From Mesorhizobium sp. AR02 (GTDB lineage: Bacteria > Pseudomonadota > Alphaproteobacteria > Rhizobiales > Rhizobiaceae): DNA of 64,000 nt. Shown piece by piece: positions 54,251-61,818 of this stretch. The stretch spans positions 4,050,001-4,114,000 of the forward strand of contig NZ_CP080531.1 of the NCBI RefSeq assembly GCF_024746835.1. Direction: 5' to 3'. The translations under genes and the position numbers were made by a program. Within the stretch, counting starts at the first letter, position 1. Every line of letters begins with the position of its first letter. The notes below the pieces were generated by a model that was not told where the DNA came from, searched no databases, and was given only the letters and a program-made list of their open reading frames with translations.

Positions 54251-54397
54251 GTTTGAGGCCACCCGCCGTCGTGGTGGCCAATTCCGCATCGACCGCCGCT
54301 GAAAGCCCGGCCTGGCCATCCCGAGCCGGGCTTTCGCTTTGCTGCAGGAAGATCGCGTTTACCCACCGATGATGTTTGCCTGGCGCTTTTGGGGCAA

Positions 54398-54595
54398 TCA
54401 ACCTTTCGAAGGTGCGCCCCGGCGTGCCGGCTTGGGCCTCGTCGGGTCAGGCGCCTGCACTGACTGCGCGGCAAGGCGCAGCTCTCTCAGCCTGGCGGTC
54501 TTTTCCTCGCGGGCCGCCCGTTCGGCATCGATCACGATCTGCGATTCACGCTTGGCGCGCTCGTCACGCTGGGTGTCGACTTTTGCACGGTTCAT
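54398..54595 (-). CDS. Small charged hypothetical protein
   Basis: 65 aa with GGAGG upstream. A long charged helix (QRDERAKRESQIVIDAERAA and onward) followed by a proline/lysine-rich disordered tail. Function unknown; similar short proteins are common near stress genes in rhizobia. Confidence 0.55.
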   Translation of the reverse strand: MNRAKVDTQRDERAKRESQIVIDAERAAREEKTARLRELRLAAQSVQAPDPTRPKPARRGAPSKG

Positions 54596-54733
54596 GTGCT
54601 GCTACCTCCATCCCGCAGGGGGCGCGGTTCGGAACGCCGCCTCTTCCGGCCCCGCATGGTGCAGCGTTGCAGCGGGGGCGGCGATTACAAATGATGGTCG
54701 GAGAACTTTTGTCACCGATGCCGGGGAGGGCCG

Positions 54734-54970
54734 TCAGTCGCACCACCCCGAAGAGACGACGAGCGATGCCTCGAAGATACGGCGTCCGCTCTCGTCTCGC
54801 ACCTTGACGGTAATGGCTGTGCGGTCGTTCTCGATCATTTCGTCGCGGACGATGTCGGGCAGGATGCGGATCGCTTCGCGCCGCAGGCGCTCGCGGGTTT
54901 CGAAGACCTGGCCGTCATCATCGACCGTCAGACCGTCGCCATTGTACAGGTCGAGATAATATCGAGGCAT
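54734..54970 (-). CDS. DUF6894-family protein
   Basis: 78 aa from MPRYYLDLYNGDGLT. DDDGQVFETRERLRREAIRI and the closing VVSSGW fit the DUF6894 pattern (short phyto-type rhizobial protein). Function unknown. A GGAAC-type box on the minus strand lies about 70 bases upstream, divergent from the one serving the Crp/Fnr gene. Confidence 0.7.
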   Translation of the reverse strand: MPRYYLDLYNGDGLTVDDDGQVFETRERLRREAIRILPDIVRDEMIENDRTAITVKVRDESGRRIFEASLVVSSGWCD

Positions 54971-55035
54971 GATGGGCTGGACCTCAGGCTGTTGAAATGG
55001 CGAGATATTCAACCGACAATTCGCGGGCCGGGCAG

Positions 55036-55070
55036 TTGTTCCACCAGCGGTGGCATTTGCCGTGGAACAA
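55036..55070. promoter_or_regulatory. Inverted GGAAC pair between divergent genes
   Basis: TTGTTCCA (55036-55043) and TGGAACAA (55063-55070) are perfect inverted 8-mers 19 bases apart, giving one GGAAC box for each divergent gene. Confidence 0.55.
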
Positions 55071-55089
55071 GCGGGCCCTAACAAATGTT
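55064..55089 (+). promoter_or_regulatory. EcfG-type promoter candidate for the Crp/Fnr gene
   Basis: GGAAC (55064-55068), 17 bases, TGTT (55086-55089); close to the EcfG consensus. The GTG start of the regulator is about 100 bases downstream. Confidence 0.5.
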
Positions 55090-55191
55090 AATGCCTATCA
55101 GCGGCCAAAGGCCTAGTGCATCCGAAGCCGCCTTGCTTCCGACAGAAACACTTGGCGATCGGCTTCTGAAGCCCTCTCGCCGGAGGTTGCG

Positions 55192-55911
55192 GTGCTTGAA
55201 TCCCTTTACCTGAACCTGGGCCAGCACGATGCGCTGTCCGATGCCGAGAAGGCGCTGCTGGCTGGCGCCATGACCTTCGAGCGGCATTTCGCCATCGGCC
55301 AGGACATCATCGCTTCCGGATCGCGGCCGAGCTATTCGACGCTGATCCTCGATGGGCTGGCGGCGCGCTACAAGGTGCTGGAGAATGGCGGCCGGCAATT
55401 CACCTCGTTGCAGGTGCCCGGCGACTTCGTCGATCTCCACGCCTTCCTGCTGAAGACCATGGATCACGGCATTGTCGCCTTGTCGCCCTGCCATGTCATG
55501 TTCGCCGATCACGGCCGGCTTCGCGCCATCACCGAGCAAGCGCCGCATTTGACCCGGCTGTTGTGGTTGGACACGCTCGTCGATGGCGCCATTCACCGCG
55601 AATGGATCGTCGCCATGGGACGGCGCTCCAAGACCTCGCATCTGGCCCATCTCGTCTGTGAGCTTTTCGTGCGGCTGCAGGTGGTGCAGCGGACCAACGG
55701 CATGAGCTTTCATCTGCCGCTCTCGCAAGCAGAGTTGGCCGATGTGCTTGGCCTGTCGGTGGTGCACATGAACCGGGTTATCGGCGCCTTGCGCAAGGTC
55801 GGCGTCGTCAGCTGGGCAAACCACACGGTGACCATTTTAGACTGGCACCGGCTGCAGGAAATCGCCGAGTTCGATCCGACCTATCTCAGCATGATGCGGG
55901 AGCCACGCTAA
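55192..55911 (+). CDS. Crp/Fnr-family transcriptional regulator
   Basis: 239 aa with a GTG start and GGAGG six bases upstream. A cyclic-nucleotide-binding-like beta-barrel (about 25-140) is followed by an HTH (about 170-225) with LSQAELADVLGLSVVHMNRV. No cysteine cluster typical of FNR is present, so oxygen sensing through iron-sulphur is unlikely. Its ligand and targets are unknown. Confidence 0.9.
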   Translation: MLESLYLNLGQHDALSDAEKALLAGAMTFERHFAIGQDIIASGSRPSYSTLILDGLAARYKVLENGGRQFTSLQVPGDFVDLHAFLLKTMDHGIVALSPCHVMFADHGRLRAITEQAPHLTRLLWLDTLVDGAIHREWIVAMGRRSKTSHLAHLVCELFVRLQVVQRTNGMSFHLPLSQAELADVLGLSVVHMNRVIGALRKVGVVSWANHTVTILDWHRLQEIAEFDPTYLSMMREPR

Positions 55912-56051
55912 GGTGTATTGATATTCAGGTGAGGTCGGCCTGCAAACGATGGCTTTCTGCGCTTCCGGTGCTCACGTACTTAAGTACGCTCCGCTCCGGT
56001 TCTCGAAAGCCATCGTTTTCGGCGCGACCTGACCTGAATCTCAACACACCT
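55911..56051. repeat. Long palindromic intergenic element
   Basis: Outer arms (55911-55930 and 56032-56051) match at 18 of about 20 positions, the inner AACGATGGCTTTC pairs perfectly with GAAAGCCATCGTT, and the centre CGTACTTAAGTACG is a 14-bp perfect palindrome. It begins on the last base of the Crp/Fnr stop codon. I recall near-identical elements from other rhizobial genomes, so it is probably a dispersed repeat. Confidence 0.75.
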
Positions 56052-56085
56052 TCGGCCGGTCGGTACGGCCACCGATCTTGCAGAT

Positions 56086-56583
56086 TTATGCTGCTTCTGC
56101 CGCGACGTTGACCGCCGACTCCGCGATCTTGGTCAGCGCCTGGTCCGTAGCCTTCTCTTCCTTCAGCGTCGCTTCGAGGAGTGCCACGGCTTCGTTCAGG
56201 CCGAGTTCACCGGCCCAAGTCCTCAGCGTGCCATAGCGTGAGATTTCGTAGTGTTCGACCGCTTGCGCGGCGGCCAGCAGACCGGCATCGAGCGCGGGCG
56301 ATCCCTTGTACTCCTCCATGATCTCGGCGCCTTCCTCGGTGATGCCCATGATGGCTGCACAGGTCTTGCCCACCGGCTTCTTGCCGATGACACCAAAGAC
56401 CTTCTCCAGCCTTGCGACATGGCCTTCGGTTTCGGTGCGGTGCTTTTCGAAGGCGGCCTTCAGCTCGGCGCTTTGCGCGGCCTTGGCCATTTTCGGCAGC
56501 GTCGCCAATATCTTCTTTTCGGCGAAATAGATGTCCTTCAGCGTGTCGTGAAACAGGTCGTCGAGCATTTTCTGCTTTGCCAT
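56086..56583 (-). CDS. Ferritin-like DUF892 (YciE/YciF) protein
   Basis: 165 aa from MAKQKMLDDL, with AGAGG eight bases upstream (an ATG two codons earlier is too close to it). The four-helix DUF892 pattern is seen in LKDIYFAEKKILATLPKMA, the AVEHYEISRYGTLRTWA helix and a glutamate/histidine-rich core. YciF-type proteins respond to osmotic and general stress. An EcfG-like promoter lies upstream. Confidence 0.9.
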   Translation of the reverse strand: MAKQKMLDDLFHDTLKDIYFAEKKILATLPKMAKAAQSAELKAAFEKHRTETEGHVARLEKVFGVIGKKPVGKTCAAIMGITEEGAEIMEEYKGSPALDAGLLAAAQAVEHYEISRYGTLRTWAGELGLNEAVALLEATLKEEKATDQALTKIAESAVNVAAEAA

Positions 56584-56926
56584 TGTCATATCCTCTGATG
56601 CGTGAACCCTCAGGTCGACAATCTCCCGCTGGAGGATTCGTTCCATTCACGCCGCATGGCGCGGTCGCGCGGCACAACCCGGCGAATCCTCATCGAGACG
56701 CCATCTCGCCGACGGCGATGGGCCGGCAAAACCTTTATAAAATTCCTATTTCTTTCCGCCCCGCGCCGTCTCGAACCTTTATGGCGATCGGGTCCATATT
56801 CTCCAGGGAACACACAGCTCGGTCGCGATTATCTATCGTGACGGAGTGTTTCCATATGATTTCAGCCTGCCGATGGCAGGCGTACAGTGCGAAGCGCAAA
56901 TAAAACGAAGATAAGGAACATGCACG
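56584..56926. other. Divergent intergenic region between DUF892 gene and the kdp leader
   Basis: About 340 bases. It contains the EcfG-like promoter for DUF892 (minus strand), an AT-rich stretch (56735-56760) and a 7-bp hairpin GCCTGCC-GAT-GGCAGGC (56865-56881) 46 bases before the first small kdp-linked gene. No other gene is supported. Confidence 0.55.
56620..56644 (-). promoter_or_regulatory. EcfG-type promoter candidate for the DUF892 gene
   Basis: On the minus strand GGAAC (56644-56640), 16 bases, GATT (56623-56620), about 35 bases before the start codon. Three of four positions of the second box agree with the cGTT consensus. Confidence 0.4.
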
Positions 56927-57007
56927 ATGGATATCGTCGTTCTCGGGATAGGGGTTTTGTTTTTCGCCCTTTCCTTCGCCTACATCAAAGCCTGCGACAT
57001 TCTTTGA
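56927..57007 (+). CDS. 26-residue membrane peptide at the head of the kdp operon
   Basis: Starts MDIVVLGIGVLFFALSFAYI and ends KACDIL: a single membrane helix with a cysteine-aspartate tail, with AAGGA nine bases before the ATG. The size and position resemble KdpF, but a clear kdpF follows 16 bases later, so this is a separate small protein. From memory similar peptides precede kdpF in other Rhizobiales. Function unknown. Confidence 0.6.
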   Translation: MDIVVLGIGVLFFALSFAYIKACDIL

Positions 57008-57023
57008 ACAGGAGGATCGCAAC

Positions 57024-57113
57024 ATGCTTCTCGACTATATCCTCGGCGGCGGTGTGACCTTGTTCCTGCTCGCCTACCTGACATACGCCCTCGTTCGCCC
57101 AGAACGCTTCTGA
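57024..57113 (+). CDS. kdpF: K+-transporting ATPase subunit F
   Basis: 29 aa: [20 protein letters not shown] followed by YALVRPERF, the characteristic single-helix KdpF with the RPERF end. AGGAGG precedes the start. KdpF stabilises the KdpABC complex in the membrane. Confidence 0.85.
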   Translation: MLLDYILGGGVTLFLLAYLTYALVRPERF

Positions 57114-57147
57114 CGGCAACTGGTGCAAGGCACGGAAAGCTACTTCA

Positions 57148-57461
57148 ATGACTCTCAACGGATGGATACAGATCCTCGCCTACTGCGTGGTCGTCGTTCT
57201 GCTGGTGAAGCCGCTCGGCGGCTACATGTACCGCGTTTTCAACGGCGATCGCACATTTCTCTCGCCGATTTTGGGGCCTGTCGAACGGGCCCTTTATCGC
57301 ATTTCGGGAACCAGCGAGCGCGAGGAGCAGCACTGGACCGTTTATGCGGCAGGCATCATCTTCTTCAGCCTCGCCAGCTTCCTTGTGCTTTATGTCCTGC
57401 AGCGGCTGCAGGGCGTCCTGCCCTACAATCCGGCCGGGATGGCCGCCGTTGAGCAGAACCT
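57148..57461 (+). other. N-terminal segment of KdpA with first selectivity loop approaching
   Basis: Subregion of kdpA covering the first two membrane helices. It is listed to mark the junction: the kdpA start codon lies 34 bases after kdpF and has only a weak ribosome-binding site, so coupling to kdpF translation is likely. Confidence 0.4.
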
Positions 57462-58851
57462 TTCCTTCAACACCGCCGTCAGCTTCGTGACCAACACCAA
57501 CTGGCAGAACTATGGCGGCGAAAGCACGATGTCCTACCTCGTGCAGATGGCCGGCCTGACGGTGCAGAACTTCATGTCAGCAGCGGTCGGCATCGCCATC
57601 GCGGTCGCGTTGATCCGCGGCTTTGCCCGCGCCTCGGTCAAGTCGATCGGCAATTTCTGGGTCGATATAACCCGCTGCACGCTCTACATCCTCCTGCCGG
57701 CCTGCATCGTGCTCACACTTGTCTATGTCTGGCTCGGCATGCCGCAGACGCTCGGCCCGTATGTCGACGCCACCACGCTCGAAGGCGCCAAGCAGACCAT
57801 CGCCCTCGGTCCTGTCGCCTCGCAGGTCGCCATCAAGATGCTCGGCACCAATGGTGGCGGCTTCTTCAACGCCAATGCCGCGCATCCTTTCGAAAACCCC
57901 GATGCGATCTCCAACTTCATCCAGATGGTCACGATCTTCGCGCTCGGCGCGGCGCTGACCAACGTCTTCGGCCGGATGGTCGGCAACCAGCGCCAGGGCT
58001 GGGCGATCCTGGCCACGATGGGTGTCCTGTTCATCGCCGGCGTTGCCGTCTGCTACTGGGCGGAGGCCGCGGGCAATCCGCTGGTGCACGCGCTGGGCAT
58101 CGACGGCGGCAACATGGAAGGCAAGGAGACCCGCTTCGGCATCGCCTTGTCGGCACTGTTCGCCGTCATCACGACGGCCGCCTCCTGCGGCGCGGTCAAC
58201 GCCATGCATGACAGCTTCACCGCGATCGGCGGCTTCATCCCGATGATCAACATGCAGCTCGGCGAAGTCATTGTCGGCGGCGTCGGCGCCGGTTTCTACG
58301 GCATCCTGATGTTCATCGTCGTTGCCGTCTTCGTTGCCGGCCTGATGGTCGGCCGCACGCCCGAATATCTCGGCAAGAAGATCGAGGCCAAGGAGGTCAA
58401 GATGGCAATGCTCGCCATCCTGTGCCTGCCGCTGGCGATGCTGATCTTCACCGCAATCGCCGTTGTCCTGCCGAGCGCCGTGGCCTCCATGGCCAATGGC
58501 GGACCGCACGGCTTTTCGGAGGTGCTCTATGCCTACACCTCGGCGGCGGCGAACAACGGCTCGGCCTTTGGCGGTCTCAGCGGCAACACGCCCTGGTACA
58601 ACATCACGCTCGGCATCACCATGCTGATGGGCCGCTTCCTGGTCATCATCCCGGCCCTGGCGATTGCCGGCTCGCTGGTGGCGAAGAAGACGGTTCCGGC
58701 CTCCGCCGGCACGTTCCCGACCGACGGTCCGCTGTTCGTCGGCCTGCTGGTCGGCACCATCCTGATCGTCGTCGGCCTCACCTTCTTCCCGGCGCTGGCG
58801 ATCGGCCCGATCGTCGAACACCTGGCAATGATCCATGGGCAGACATTCTGA
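57148..58851 (+). CDS. kdpA: Potassium-transporting ATPase subunit A
   Basis: 567 aa with ten membrane helices. The four selectivity-filter loops are recognisable: [38 protein letters not shown] and [17 protein letters not shown]. KdpA forms the K+ channel-like part of the high-affinity Kdp pump, made when external K+ is low. The operon is kdpF-A-(71-aa gene)-B-C-D. Confidence 0.96.
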   Translation: MTLNGWIQILAYCVVVVLLVKPLGGYMYRVFNGDRTFLSPILGPVERALYRISGTSEREEQHWTVYAAGIIFFSLASFLVLYVLQRLQGVLPYNPAGMAAVEQNLSFNTAVSFVTNTNWQNYGGESTMSYLVQMAGLTVQNFMSAAVGIAIAVALIRGFARASVKSIGNFWVDITRCTLYILLPACIVLTLVYVWLGMPQTLGPYVDATTLEGAKQTIALGPVASQVAIKMLGTNGGGFFNANAAHPFENPDAISNFIQMVTIFALGAALTNVFGRMVGNQRQGWAILATMGVLFIAGVAVCYWAEAAGNPLVHALGIDGGNMEGKETRFGIALSALFAVITTAASCGAVNAMHDSFTAIGGFIPMINMQLGEVIVGGVGAGFYGILMFIVVAVFVAGLMVGRTPEYLGKKIEAKEVKMAMLAILCLPLAMLIFTAIAVVLPSAVASMANGGPHGFSEVLYAYTSAAANNGSAFGGLSGNTPWYNITLGITMLMGRFLVIIPALAIAGSLVAKKTVPASAGTFPTDGPLFVGLLVGTILIVVGLTFFPALAIGPIVEHLAMIHGQTF

Positions 58852-58877
58852 GACCGCCCAGCCTTGGATAGAAAGTC

Positions 58878-59093
58878 ATGTCCTGGTTCAAAAACATGCG
58901 TCGCAACGTTGAGCGTCGGACCGACAAGGAGGGGGAGAGAATCCCCCCTCCTTTCCCGACCGTATCCACATTCCTCGGCATTGCGGCAGCCATGATCGTC
59001 ATCTGGCTGCTGGTCTATGGGCCGCCGCATCTTCCTTCGGCATCCGATCGATCGGTGCCTGCCAACAACATCGATACTGGAGCCAACAAATGA
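58878..59093 (+). CDS. 71-residue membrane protein between kdpA and kdpB
   Basis: [20 protein letters not shown] and a proline stretch form a basic cytoplasmic N-terminus; one membrane helix (about 28-48, [20 protein letters not shown]) and a short polar C-terminus follow. Its TGA overlaps the kdpB ATG (ATGA), so the two are translationally coupled. Standard kdp operons have no gene here. I do not recognise a family; an accessory or regulatory subunit of KdpABC is the natural inference. Confidence 0.75.
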   Translation: MSWFKNMRRNVERRTDKEGERIPPPFPTVSTFLGIAAAMIVIWLLVYGPPHLPSASDRSVPANNIDTGANK

Positions 59094-61183
59094 GCCAGTC
59101 CAAATCCGCTAGCATCATGGATGCCAGCATCCTGTGGCCCGCCATCGGCGGGGCCTTCAGGAAACTGAACCCGCGCACCCTGATCAAGAACCCAGTGATG
59201 TTCGTCGTCGCCGTCGTCTCGGCGCTGACATCAGTTCTGTTCGTCAGGGATCTCATCACCGGTGGCGGTGATTTCAAGTTCACGCTGCAGATCATCATCT
59301 GGCTGTGGTTCACCGTGCTGTTCGCCAATTTCGCCGAAGCGGTCGCTGAAGGCCGTGGCAAGGCGCAGGCCGACTCGCTGCGCAAGGCGCGCACCGAGAC
59401 CCAGGCCAAGCTTCTGGCCGGCGAGGACAGGACCAAGTTCAAGCTGGTGCCCGGCACCAGCTTGAAGGTCGGCGACATCGTGCTGGTCGAAGCCGGCGAC
59501 ATCATCCCGTCGGACGGCGAGGTGATCGAAGGCGTCGCCTCGGTCAACGAAGCGGCGATCACCGGTGAGTCGGCCCCCGTCATCCGCGAATCCGGCGGCG
59601 ACCGTTCGGCGGTCACCGGCGGCACGCAGGTGCTGTCCGACTGGATCCGTTTGCGCATCACGGCCGCCTCCGGCCACACCTTCCTCGACCGCATGATCTC
59701 GCTGGTCGAAGGTGCCGAACGCCAGAAGACGCCGAACGAGATCGCGCTCAACATCCTGCTGGTCGGCATGACGCTGATCTTCGTGCTGGCCACCGCAACC
59801 ATCCCGAGCTTTGCCTCCTATTCGGGCGGCTATATCTCGGTGACCGTGCTCGTCGCCCTGTTCGTCACCCTGATCCCGACCACGATCGGCGCGCTGCTGT
59901 CGGCGATCGGCATCGCCGGCATGGACCGCCTGGTGCGGTTCAATGTGCTGGCCATGTCGGGCCGTGCCGTCGAGGCTGCCGGCGACGTCGACACGCTGCT
60001 GCTCGACAAGACCGGCACGATCACGCTCGGCAACCGCCAGGCGACGGAATTCCGTCCGGTCAAGGGCGTCACCGAACAGGAACTGGCCGACGCGGCGCAA
60101 CTGGCCTCGCTCGCCGACGAAACGCCGGAAGGCCGCTCGATCGTCGTCCTGGCCAAGGAGAAATACGGCATCCGCGCCCGTGACATGGCAACGCTGCACG
60201 CAACCTTCGTTCCCTTCACCGCACAGACCCGCATGAGCGGCGTCGATGTCGACGGCTCGTCGGTGCGCAAGGGCGCGGTCGATTCCGTGCTTGCCCATGT
60301 CAACCAGTCGACGGTCGCTGCCCACGGCACGCGCCCCAGCAGCGATTCCGTCCGGGATCTCCAGGCGGTCGCCGACGAGATTGCCAAGTCCGGCGGCACG
60401 CCGCTGGCGGTCGAGCGTGACGGGCGCCTGCTCGGCGTCGTCCATCTCAAGGACATCGTCAAGGGCGGCATCAGCGAGCGCTTCACCGAACTGCGCCGCA
60501 TGGGCATCCGCACGGTGATGATCACCGGCGACAATCCGCTGACGGCGGCCGCGATCGCGGCGGAAGCCGGCGTCGACGACTTCCTTGCCCAGGCGACGCC
60601 CGAGGACAAGCTGAAGCTGATCCGCGACGAACAGGCCAAGGGCAAGCTGGTCGCCATGTGCGGCGACGGCACCAATGACGCGCCCGCCCTTGCCCAGGCC
60701 GATGTCGGCGTCGCCATGAACACCGGCACGGTGGCCGCGCGCGAAGCCGGCAACATGATCGATCTCGACAGCGATCCGACCAAGCTCATCGAGATCGTCG
60801 AGATCGGCAAGGCGCTGCTGATGACGCGCGGCTCGCTGACGACCTTCTCCATCGCCAACGACGTGGCCAAGTACTTCGCCATCATCCCGGCCATGTTCGC
60901 AGTCTTCTACGTTGCGCCGGGGCAGACCACCGGCCCGCTGCAGGCGCTCAACATCATGCATCTGGCGACGCCGCAGAGCGCTATCCTGTCGGCGATCATC
61001 TTCAACGCGCTGATCATCATCGCGCTGATCCCGCTGTCGCTGAAAGGCGTCAAGTATCGCGCGATCGGCGCCGGCGCGCTGCTCAGCCGCAACCTGCTGG
61101 TCTACGGCCTCGGCGGCATCATCGTCCCCTTCGTCGGTATCAAGGCGATCGACATGATCGTCACCGCCCTCGGCCTCGCTTAA
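59090..61183 (+). CDS. kdpB: Potassium-transporting ATPase ATP-binding subunit
   Basis: 697 aa P-type ATPase. The phosphorylated aspartate is in [18 protein letters not shown], the actuator loop is [11 protein letters not shown], and the hinge is [20 protein letters not shown]. The serine of TGES, whose neighbour Ser162 is phosphorylated in E. coli for inhibition, lies in a conserved context. It hydrolyses ATP to drive KdpA. The start overlaps the preceding 71-aa gene. Confidence 0.97.
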   Translation: MSQSKSASIMDASILWPAIGGAFRKLNPRTLIKNPVMFVVAVVSALTSVLFVRDLITGGGDFKFTLQIIIWLWFTVLFANFAEAVAEGRGKAQADSLRKARTETQAKLLAGEDRTKFKLVPGTSLKVGDIVLVEAGDIIPSDGEVIEGVASVNEAAITGESAPVIRESGGDRSAVTGGTQVLSDWIRLRITAASGHTFLDRMISLVEGAERQKTPNEIALNILLVGMTLIFVLATATIPSFASYSGGYISVTVLVALFVTLIPTTIGALLSAIGIAGMDRLVRFNVLAMSGRAVEAAGDVDTLLLDKTGTITLGNRQATEFRPVKGVTEQELADAAQLASLADETPEGRSIVVLAKEKYGIRARDMATLHATFVPFTAQTRMSGVDVDGSSVRKGAVDSVLAHVNQSTVAAHGTRPSSDSVRDLQAVADEIAKSGGTPLAVERDGRLLGVVHLKDIVKGGISERFTELRRMGIRTVMITGDNPLTAAAIAAEAGVDDFLAQATPEDKLKLIRDEQAKGKLVAMCGDGTNDAPALAQADVGVAMNTGTVAAREAGNMIDLDSDPTKLIEIVEIGKALLMTRGSLTTFSIANDVAKYFAIIPAMFAVFYVAPGQTTGPLQALNIMHLATPQSAILSAIIFNALIIIALIPLSLKGVKYRAIGAGALLSRNLLVYGLGGIIVPFVGIKAIDMIVTALGLA

Positions 61184-61194
61184 GGAACAGTTCC

Positions 61195-61761
61195 ATGCTC
61201 ACCCAGATAAGACCCGCGATCATCATGATCGTCTTCTTCACGGTCCTGACCGGCCTGATCTATCCGATCGGCATGACCGGCATTGCCCAGGCGCTGTTTC
61301 CACGCCAGGCCAATGGCAGCCTGATCGAGAAGGGCGGCAAGGTCATCGGCTCCGAACTGATCGGCCAGGGCTTTGCCAGTGACAAGTATTTTCATGGCCG
61401 GATTTCGGCAGCCGGCAGCAACGGCTACGACGCCACCGCCTCCGGCGGCACCAATCTCGGCCCGACCAACCCCAAGCTGATCGACCGCATCAAGAGCGAT
61501 GCCGACAAGCTGAAGGCGGAGAATCCGAGCCAGCCTGTGCCGATGGATATGGTGACGTCATCGGGCAGCGGCCTTGATCCCCATATTAGCCCTGAAGCCG
61601 CCTATTTCCAGGTTCCGCGTGTCGCCAAGGCCAGGGGCATCGACGAAACCAAGATCAAGGCGCTTGTCGACGGTCAGGTCGAGAGCAGGGAACTCGGCTT
61701 CATGGGAGAGCCGGTGGTCAATGTTCTGGCTCTCAACCTGGCGCTGGACGCCGCTAAATAG
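61195..61761 (+). CDS. kdpC: Potassium-transporting ATPase subunit C
   Basis: 188 aa: one N-terminal membrane helix (about 8-30) and a periplasmic domain with the KdpC signatures [20 protein letters not shown] and [20 protein letters not shown]. It assists K+ binding by KdpA. It follows kdpB by eleven bases. Confidence 0.96.
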   Translation: MLTQIRPAIIMIVFFTVLTGLIYPIGMTGIAQALFPRQANGSLIEKGGKVIGSELIGQGFASDKYFHGRISAAGSNGYDATASGGTNLGPTNPKLIDRIKSDADKLKAENPSQPVPMDMVTSSGSGLDPHISPEAAYFQVPRVAKARGIDETKIKALVDGQVESRELGFMGEPVVNVLALNLALDAAK

Positions 61762-61818
61762 TTGATGGCGAGGGCCGGGGATCGACAGCATCCCCGGACC
61801 TCTCCATGATCGATCCTG

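Noticed and set aside
57148-57461. The short 'other' entry at the start of kdpA as a distinct functional unit
   Set aside because: It only marks the kdpF-kdpA junction and is part of kdpA; it should not be counted as a separate gene.
59231-60961. 576-codon minus-strand open frame
   Set aside because: Antisense to kdpB; Asp/Gly/His/Arg-rich shadow sequence.
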